A stretch of DNA of 9,302 nt from positions 1 through 9,302 of the forward strand of contig JALTCK010000034.1 in the NCBI GenBank assembly GCA_027074805.1. The letters are read 5' to 3'. Source of the DNA: Thermococcus sp. (GTDB taxonomy: Archaea > Methanobacteriota_B > Thermococci > Thermococcales > Thermococcaceae). The notes beneath the pieces were generated by a model. The model saw only the letters and a program-made list of their open reading frames with translations, was not told the origin of the DNA and searched no databases. The number at the start of each line of letters is the position of its first letter. The stretch's first letter is position 1. Positions 6,401 to 9,302 of the stretch are shown here, one piece after another. The translations under genes were made by a program, and so were the position numbers.

Positions 6401-6418
6401 GTATTTAACCCCTTCGTC
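6401..6418 (-). promoter_or_regulatory. Promoter of the HEPN/MNT pair
   Basis: On the - strand GACGAAGGGGTTAAATAC contains a purine-rich BRE-like part and the TATA box TTAAATAC (6408-6401). It predicts a transcription start at about 6379, matching the HEPN ATG. It is part of the 17-base repeat also found at 7536-7552 and 8405-8421. Confidence 0.6.
6402..6418 (+). repeat. 17-base promoter repeat, copy 1
   Basis: TATTTAACCCCTTCGTC is identical to 8405-8421 and matches 15 of 17 bases at 7536-7552. It sits at the junction between the HEPN/MNT pair and duplicated module A. In copies 1 and 2 homology continues rightward through CCAGTA(T/A)TATACCCTC and AGGAGGGAAA. Confidence 0.8.
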
Positions 6419-6420
6419 CC

Positions 6421-6476
6421 AGTATTATACCCTCCGGGAGGAGGGAAATCTATAAGTACTCGGAGGGAGGAGGGAA
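6421..6476 (+). promoter_or_regulatory. Promoter and inverted repeat before the small membrane gene
   Basis: AGTATTATAC (6421-6430) is a TATA-like box, and CTATAAGTAC (6450-6459) is a second. Between them CCCTCC (6430-6435) can pair with GGAGGG (6440-6445) around a GGGA tetraloop. A 14-base direct repeat, GGGAGGAGGGAAAT, occurs at 6436-6449 and 6465-6478. Its second copy gives the ribosome site and runs into the ATG at 6477. The two TATA candidates predict starts near 6450 (leadered) or near the ATG (leaderless). Confidence 0.5.
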
Positions 6477-6839
6477 ATGAGTCCCGAAGGCATAGCGGGT
6501 GTTCTTCTACTTGCATCCATAGCAGTTTCTATTGGATTGATAATGCTGAGTGACTCTCTCCGGCCCCGAGATGAAGCGAATATTGAACAAGTACAAAAAG
6601 CCTCAGGTAATGCACTTACCGGCATGATTTTAGCGTTCTTCCTTGCACAACCGTTAGCGATAACCTCCGCCATGCTGGGTGCAGGACTCGGATGGCTAAT
6701 AGCACTGGGTTCCCTTTTGACGGGAATTGATTTCCTCATCAAATGGAGAAAATACCGAAACCTAACTCAAAAACTCTTACTCCAAGAAACCATCGCTAAG
6801 GGCGTCGAAATCGGCATGAAGAAGGCAAAAGAAGCCTAA
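6477..6839 (+). CDS. Small membrane protein of unknown function
   Basis: I do not recognise this 120-residue protein. It has a hydrophobic N-terminal segment (residues 5-24), a short charged loop (SLRPRDEANIEQVQKAS, 27-43), then two further hydrophobic stretches (about 46-66 and 68-88, with LGAGLGWLIALGSLLTG). A basic C-terminal tail (KWRKYR to MKKAKEA) follows. Three transmembrane helices are likely, and there is no signal peptide cleavage site that I can see. ATG 6477 follows GGAGG. It is the only + strand gene of the island and converges on the broken PIN toxin gene, the two stops overlapping by 4 bases. A 23-codon remnant at 7581-7652 has the same promoter context and ends in MQKAKET, like MKKAKEA here. 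The gene is therefore part of the module that was duplicated. Confidence 0.7.
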   Translation: MSPEGIAGVLLLASIAVSIGLIMLSDSLRPRDEANIEQVQKASGNALTGMILAFFLAQPLAITSAMLGAGLGWLIALGSLLTGIDFLIKWRKYRNLTQKLLLQETIAKGVEIGMKKAKEA

Positions 6840-7256
6840 AGCTCTCCTGCTTCCTTCAGAACCCTTTTTACAACTCCCTCCGAAATCCTGAAGCCGTTTC
6901 TTCTCAGCTCTTCCACGTAGGGAGCTATCTGAGAGATAAGACCTTTTCTCCTCGCAAGGAGGAGCAATCCGAGCGTGCCAGTAACCCTCAGGCCAAAGCT
7001 CCTTGCGATTTTTCTCGCGTCCTTGTCGTCGAGGAGAACCACGTCAACCTCATTCTCAAGGGCGAAGGCTAGAGACCCTTTTCAGAAAATCCGCGTTTGC
7101 TATTACGACGGCCTCTTCATGCCCTGCGCCCTCAACTACAGTCTCGTGATAAACTGCCTCAGTGATATAAACCTCCTCAAAGAGCTTCTCCAGAAGATCA
7201 AGAAGCCCGAGCTTGGCAAGGAATATGAGCGGGGACGAGTTTAGGACAACCCTCAT
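6836..7256 (-). pseudogene. Broken PIN-domain (DUF3368-type) toxin, module A
   Basis: Two out-of-frame pieces together match the intact toxin at 7654-8139. The 5' piece (7256-7056) begins MRVVLNSSPLIFLAKLG and ends ADFLKRV followed by a few wrong-frame residues. The 3' piece, in frame from about 7075 to 6836, reads LAFALENEVDVVLLDDKDARKIA and ends KEAGEL, as the intact copy ends REAGEL. Compared with copy B about 20 residues are missing at the joint, including the conserved ELDEGES acidic motif that helps form the PIN metal site. The deletion also shifts the frame. The gene is therefore probably inactive as an RNase, although the 66-residue 5' piece could still be made. ATG 7256 overlaps the antitoxin stop as ATGA. 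Confidence 0.8.
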
Positions 7257-7504
7257 GAGAGCTCCTCCAGAACATTAAGGTCGCTCTCAAGCTCCTCTTC
7301 ATCGTAGGGTATGCCACTCCCCTCCTTAGCTAGGAGCTCAACGAACTCCCACTTGCTCAGACCAGCTAACCTTCTCGCCTGGCCAAAGGAGAGTATACCC
7401 TTCTCGTAGAGGCGCAGGGCCAGCTCCACCTTCACCCTCTCCTCAACCTCCTCGTCCGGTATCTTCACCATTCCAGGTATCTCAACAACAACTTTCCTGC
7501 CCAT
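7253..7504 (-). CDS. UPF0175-type antitoxin, module A
   Basis: This 83-residue protein is of the UPF0175 type, commonly found just upstream of DUF3368 PIN toxins and taken to be their antitoxin. It opens with a beta-strand (KVVVEIPGMVKIP), followed by a helix (ERVKVELALRLYEKG). A helix-turn-helix-like segment, ILSFGQARRLAGLSKWEFVELLA (about 37-59), comes next, then an acidic tail (DEEELESDLNVLEEL). The middle part resembles small DNA-binding domains and may bind the operon promoter. ATG 7504 follows GGTGG (7511-7507). Its promoter is the - strand TATA in the repeat at 7536-7552. Its toxin is broken, so it is an antitoxin without a working cognate toxin. It might cross-neutralise the module B toxin. 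Confidence 0.78.
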   Translation of the reverse strand: MGRKVVVEIPGMVKIPDEEVEERVKVELALRLYEKGILSFGQARRLAGLSKWEFVELLAKEGSGIPYDEEELESDLNVLEELS

Positions 7505-7534
7505 CTTTCCACCGATTCAACATTGGAGCAGGTG

Positions 7535-7552
7535 GTATTTAACGCCTTCGCC
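7535..7552 (-). promoter_or_regulatory. Promoter of module A antitoxin operon
   Basis: On the - strand GGCGAAGGCGTTAAATAC carries the TATA box TTAAATAC (7542-7535). Transcription would start near 7512, a few bases before GGTGG and the ATG at 7504, giving a very short leader. Confidence 0.55.
7536..7552 (+). repeat. 17-base promoter repeat, copy 2
   Basis: TATTTAACGCCTTCGCC differs at two positions from the copies at 6402-6418 and 8405-8421. The similarity to copy 1 runs on to about 7580 (CCAGTAATATACCCTC, then GGAGGAGGGAAA). The whole divergent promoter block, not only the 17 bases, has therefore been duplicated. Confidence 0.75.
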
Positions 7553-7580
7553 CAGTAATATACCCTCTGGAGGAGGGAAA

Positions 7581-7652
7581 ATGCCTCTCGATGCCAAAGG
7601 CTTTGGAGGTATTATAGGTCTGATTAGCATGCAGAAGGCAAAAGAGACCTGA
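7581..7652 (+). pseudogene. Internally deleted remnant of the small membrane gene, module B
   Basis: A 23-codon ORF starts at ATG 7581 directly after GGAGGAGGGAAA, the same context as the membrane gene at 6477. It ends SMQKAKET and the DNA GAAGGCAAAAGA matches the 3' end of that gene. An AKG a few residues earlier also aligns with IAKGVEIG. The part encoding the transmembrane helices is missing. It stops 1 base before the stop of the convergent toxin B gene. It is most simply the decayed copy B of the membrane gene, though translation of a short peptide cannot be excluded. Confidence 0.6.
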
Positions 7653-7653
7653 G

Positions 7654-8139
7654 TTAAAGCTCGCCTGCTTCCCTCAGTATCTTTTCATAAAGTCTCTCGC
7701 TCAGCCAGAAGCCCGTGGCCTTGAGTTTCTCCAGCTCATCTCTGAGGCTGGTTATCTTACCGGTAAACTTGGCTTTAAGGAGAACACCGAGGGTTCCGGC
7801 CACCCTGAGACCGAGAGCCCTCGCAATCTCTCTTCCATCGTAGTCATCAATTAAGATGAGTTCAGCGTCCTTTTCCAGAGCCAGAACTATTGCCTCGCTC
7901 TCCCCCTCATCCAGCTCAATCATCAAGGAACGCTTGAGCCTCTCGTCCGTTATTTTTTCCACCTTAATCCATTCGGCGTTTTTAATCGCTTGGGCGTCTT
8001 CGCTACCGCCGCCTTCAATTACGCATTCTCGATAAACGGCTTCGGGGATTAAAACCTCGCCGAAGAACTCCCTGAGAAGCTCGAGCCTTCCTATCTTGGC
8101 GAGGTGGATGAGAGGGGTTGAGTTACTCACCATGGGCAA
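7654..8139 (-). CDS. PIN-domain (DUF3368-type) toxin, module B, intact
   Basis: This is a VapC-like PIN-domain protein of about 161 residues, probably a metal-dependent endoribonuclease toxin. Visible family features are SNSTPLIHLAKIGRLELL at the N-terminus, IPEAVYREC, the acidic core IELDEGESEAIVLALE, LILIDDYDGREIARALGL with adjacent aspartates, and AGTLGVLLKAK. The first acidic position of classical PIN proteins is Asn here (SNST), as often seen in this subfamily. Three starts are possible. ATG 8148 abuts GGAGG (8153-8149) with no spacing. ATG 8133 is 15 bases from it. TTG 8139 has 9-base spacing and gives (M)PMVSNSTPLI, which aligns residue for residue with copy A (MRVVLNSSPLI). I prefer TTG 8139. 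The gene overlaps the antitoxin by 17 bases and converges on the 23-codon remnant. Confidence 0.82.
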   Translation of the reverse strand: MPMVSNSTPLIHLAKIGRLELLREFFGEVLIPEAVYRECVIEGGGSEDAQAIKNAEWIKVEKITDERLKRSLMIELDEGESEAIVLALEKDAELILIDDYDGREIARALGLRVAGTLGVLLKAKFTGKITSLRDELEKLKATGFWLSERLYEKILREAGEL

Positions 8140-8371
8140 AGGACACATCCTCCGCCAGTTCCCTCTCCGTGTAGTGCCTCGGAACCTTCCTCTTGGCGAG
8201 TTCTTCGAGAAATTCCCTCTTGGTTACCCCTGCGAGCTTCGCCGCCTTTCCGAGAGGAAGGACACCCCGCTGGTAGAGAATAACGGCTAGGTCGAGCCTT
8301 AGCTCCCTCTCAACCTCACCTTTCGGGAGTCTCATGGCCGTGATAACGTCCTCTGGAATGACTATTTCCAT
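8123..8371 (-). CDS. UPF0175-type antitoxin, module B
   Basis: This 82-residue protein of the UPF0175 type is the probable antitoxin of the intact PIN toxin that follows. Order of parts: MEIVIPEDVI strand, a helix (GEVERELRLDLAVILYQRG), the helix-turn-helix-like VLPLGKAAKLAGVTKREFLEELA (about 36-58), and a C-terminal part ending in VSFAHGE. It resembles the module A antitoxin in length and layout, but the sequences have diverged considerably, so the duplication is not recent or the copies arrived separately. ATG 8371 follows GGTGG (8381-8377), the same arrangement as in module A. A GTG at 8380 would add three residues but lies inside that site. The predicted message starts near 8381. Confidence 0.8.
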   Translation of the reverse strand: MEIVIPEDVITAMRLPKGEVERELRLDLAVILYQRGVLPLGKAAKLAGVTKREFLEELAKRKVPRHYTERELAEDVSFAHGE

Positions 8372-8402
8372 TCTCCCCACCGCCTTAAGGTTGGCACTAG
8401 GA

Positions 8403-8421
8403 AATATTTAACCCCTTCGTC
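8403..8421 (-). promoter_or_regulatory. Promoter of module B toxin-antitoxin operon
   Basis: On the - strand GACGAAGGGGTTAAATATTT carries a BRE-like purine stretch and TATA box TTAAATAT, placing the transcription start near 8381. It directly follows, and slightly overlaps, the rtcA stop codon, so rtcA read-through into the toxin-antitoxin operon is possible as well. Confidence 0.55.
8405..8421 (+). repeat. 17-base promoter repeat, copy 3, at the rtcA stop
   Basis: TATTTAACCCCTTCGTC is identical to 6402-6418. Here the repeat lacks the right-hand extension (CCAGTA...GGAGGGAAA) seen in copies 1 and 2, because rtcA coding sequence begins at once (stop TGA at 8422-8420). It marks the right edge of the accessory island. 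Confidence 0.75.
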
Positions 8422-9302
8422 AAACCGCCACCCTTCTTACCACCCTCACCGTGCCGGGCCCTCCGATTTCGCCCTCAACCTCAAAGACCTTCCCGAAGAA
8501 CCTCTCCACGACCCAGACGTTGGTGACGAGGTGGTTGGTTATCTCGGCAACCCGTATCTCCCCGCCGACAAGCGCCAAAAACGGTATCAGCTGGTCTCCG
8601 AGGAACTTATCCACTGCCGCCCGGGTCGTCAGCTGGTCAAGGAGCTCGTCCGCCGCTTCCCTGCCAACGACCTCTGCTGGTTTTCCGCGCTTTCCGAGTG
8701 CGTCTCCGGCAAGCCTCAGTATGTCCGTCTCCGCCCAGACGACAATGCCACTCCCCGGGCCGAGCGAACGGCCCACCTCGGTCTCTATCTCCACAGGGAC
8801 GTTGTAGAGCTCCTCAATTCTCTCCCTTGCGGCCCTGGCTTGCCTTTCGGCAACGTGGGCGGGCAGGTTCGTCACGTGGCTTATTCCCACGAAGCGCTCT
8901 ATTCTCCCCCACTCTAACGCCACGAGCGGTTTCCTCTCCTCCCACGGCTCGACCCTTCCCACGACCAGACCGCCGCCCCGGGGGTAGTGGCCTCTGCGCT
9001 TGATTTCAACTTCAGCCCTCAGCCCCATCTTGCCGAGCGCGAAGAGGGTAACGTGCTTGAGGTAATCCACCGGTGGGCTCCAGGGGACGTCGGTTCCGCC
9101 GGTTATCTCAAAGCTCCCGCCGGTGAAGGTCATCGCGGGGAGCAACGCCTGGAGGACGAGGGTTATGCTTCCGGCGGTTTTTATGGGAACGCGGACGTGC
9201 TTCGGCCTCGCTTTCCCGGGGATGAACTCAAGCTCGGTCGAGCCCACCTGAGCCCCTTTAACCCTCGCGCCGCTCAGCTCCTTCAGAGCCAGAATCCCGT
9301 GG
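8420..9302 (-). CDS. rtcA: RNA 3'-terminal phosphate cyclase (5' end outside window)
   Basis: RtcA converts an RNA 3'-phosphate into a 2',3'-cyclic phosphate using ATP, through an enzyme-AMP intermediate. The RTC signature RGHYPRGGGLVV is present at about 8979-9013. ITNHLVTN near the C-terminus places the His encoded at 8531-8533 where the AMP-accepting His of the family lies. LGSGPGS-like SLGPGSGIVVWAE and GDQLIPFLALVGG are also typical. The reading frame continues past the internal GTG at 9247 to the window end (HGILALKELSGARVKGAQ), so 293 residues are visible. Compared with the usual length of about 340, roughly 45 N-terminal residues lie outside. The stop overlaps the 17-base promoter repeat. 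It looks like a conserved chromosomal gene next to the island. Confidence 0.9.
   Translation of the reverse strand, partial: HGILALKELSGARVKGAQVGSTELEFIPGKARPKHVRVPIKTAGSITLVLQALLPAMTFTGGSFEITGGTDVPWSPPVDYLKHVTLFALGKMGLRAEVEIKRRGHYPRGGGLVVGRVEPWEERKPLVALEWGRIERFVGISHVTNLPAHVAERQARAARERIEELYNVPVEIETEVGRSLGPGSGIVVWAETDILRLAGDALGKRGKPAEVVGREAADELLDQLTTRAAVDKFLGDQLIPFLALVGGEIRVAEITNHLVTNVWVVERFFGKVFEVEGEIGGPGTVRVVRRVAV

Noticed and set aside
6131..6553. 140-codon + strand open frame through HEPN and the membrane gene promoter
   Set aside because: It crosses a conserved promoter block and the start of the membrane gene and is antisense to the HEPN gene.
6425..6742. 105-codon - strand open frame opposite the small membrane protein
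   Set aside because: Both strands are open here. The + frame has the ribosome site, the promoter shared with module B and hydrophobic helices, while the - frame has none of these.
6402..8421. CRISPR array or insertion sequence suggested by repeated elements
   Set aside because: The three repeats are about 870-1130 bases apart with coding modules between them. There are no short regular spacers, no transposase, and no terminal inverted repeats around the island that I can see.
8451..9003. Overlapping + strand open frames opposite rtcA (8451-8807, 8531-8917, 8698-9003)
   Set aside because: They are Ser/Pro/Arg-rich antisense frames of a GC-rich gene whose RTC signature is clear on the - strand.

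Overview
The window most likely comes from a hyperthermophilic archaeon of the Thermococcales, probably Thermococcus. It opens with a four-subunit cytosolic NAD(P)-linked [NiFe] sulfhydrogenase operon of Thermococcales type. Ahead of that operon is a tandem match to the SurR redox-regulator site. Other archaeal signs are GGAGG/GGTGG ribosome binding sites, TTAAATA-type TATA boxes, start/stop overlaps, a Pbp11-like EF-Tu domain 2 protein, and RtcA.

Left part (1-4003, + strand): promoter and SurR-type sites, then beta, gamma, delta and alpha subunits (shyB, shyC, shyD, shyA). Each gene starts on the stop of the previous one (ATGA overlaps), so they should be translationally coupled. Beta carries Fe-S clusters. 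Gamma binds flavin and NAD(P) and has a [2Fe-2S] site. Delta is the small Fe-S subunit and alpha holds the NiFe site. Beta length and alpha length fit sulfhydrogenase II better than I. A T-rich tract closes the operon. Two housekeeping-like genes follow on the same strand: a Pbp11-like small beta-barrel protein and a TatD/COG1099-type metal-dependent hydrolase with all its metal ligands.

Middle part (5207-8421): an accessory island of toxin-antitoxin genes, almost all on the - strand. From left to right it holds an orphan MNT-type nucleotidyltransferase whose 3' end runs into tatD, a HEPN/nucleotidyltransferase pair, and two related copies of one module. Each module copy has a divergent promoter block, a + strand small ORF, a - strand PIN-domain (DUF3368-type) toxin and a - strand UPF0175-type antitoxin. 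In copy A (about 6402-7504) the + strand ORF is a full 120-residue membrane protein, while the toxin is broken by a deletion plus frameshift. In copy B (about 7536-8371) the toxin is intact, while the + strand ORF has shrunk to 23 codons that keep the start region and the C-terminal end. A 17-base element, TATTTAACCCCTTCGTC, marks the right edge of the HEPN pair, the joint between the modules and the right edge of copy B. It contains the TATA box of each - strand operon.

Right part (8420-9302, - strand): most of rtcA, the RNA 3'-terminal phosphate cyclase, cut by the window end. Its stop codon overlaps the last copy of the 17-base element.

The most unusual item is the duplicated module, with reciprocal decay of its two copies and an unrecognised membrane protein facing the toxin. 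All functional calls rest on reading motifs by eye; no database search was possible.
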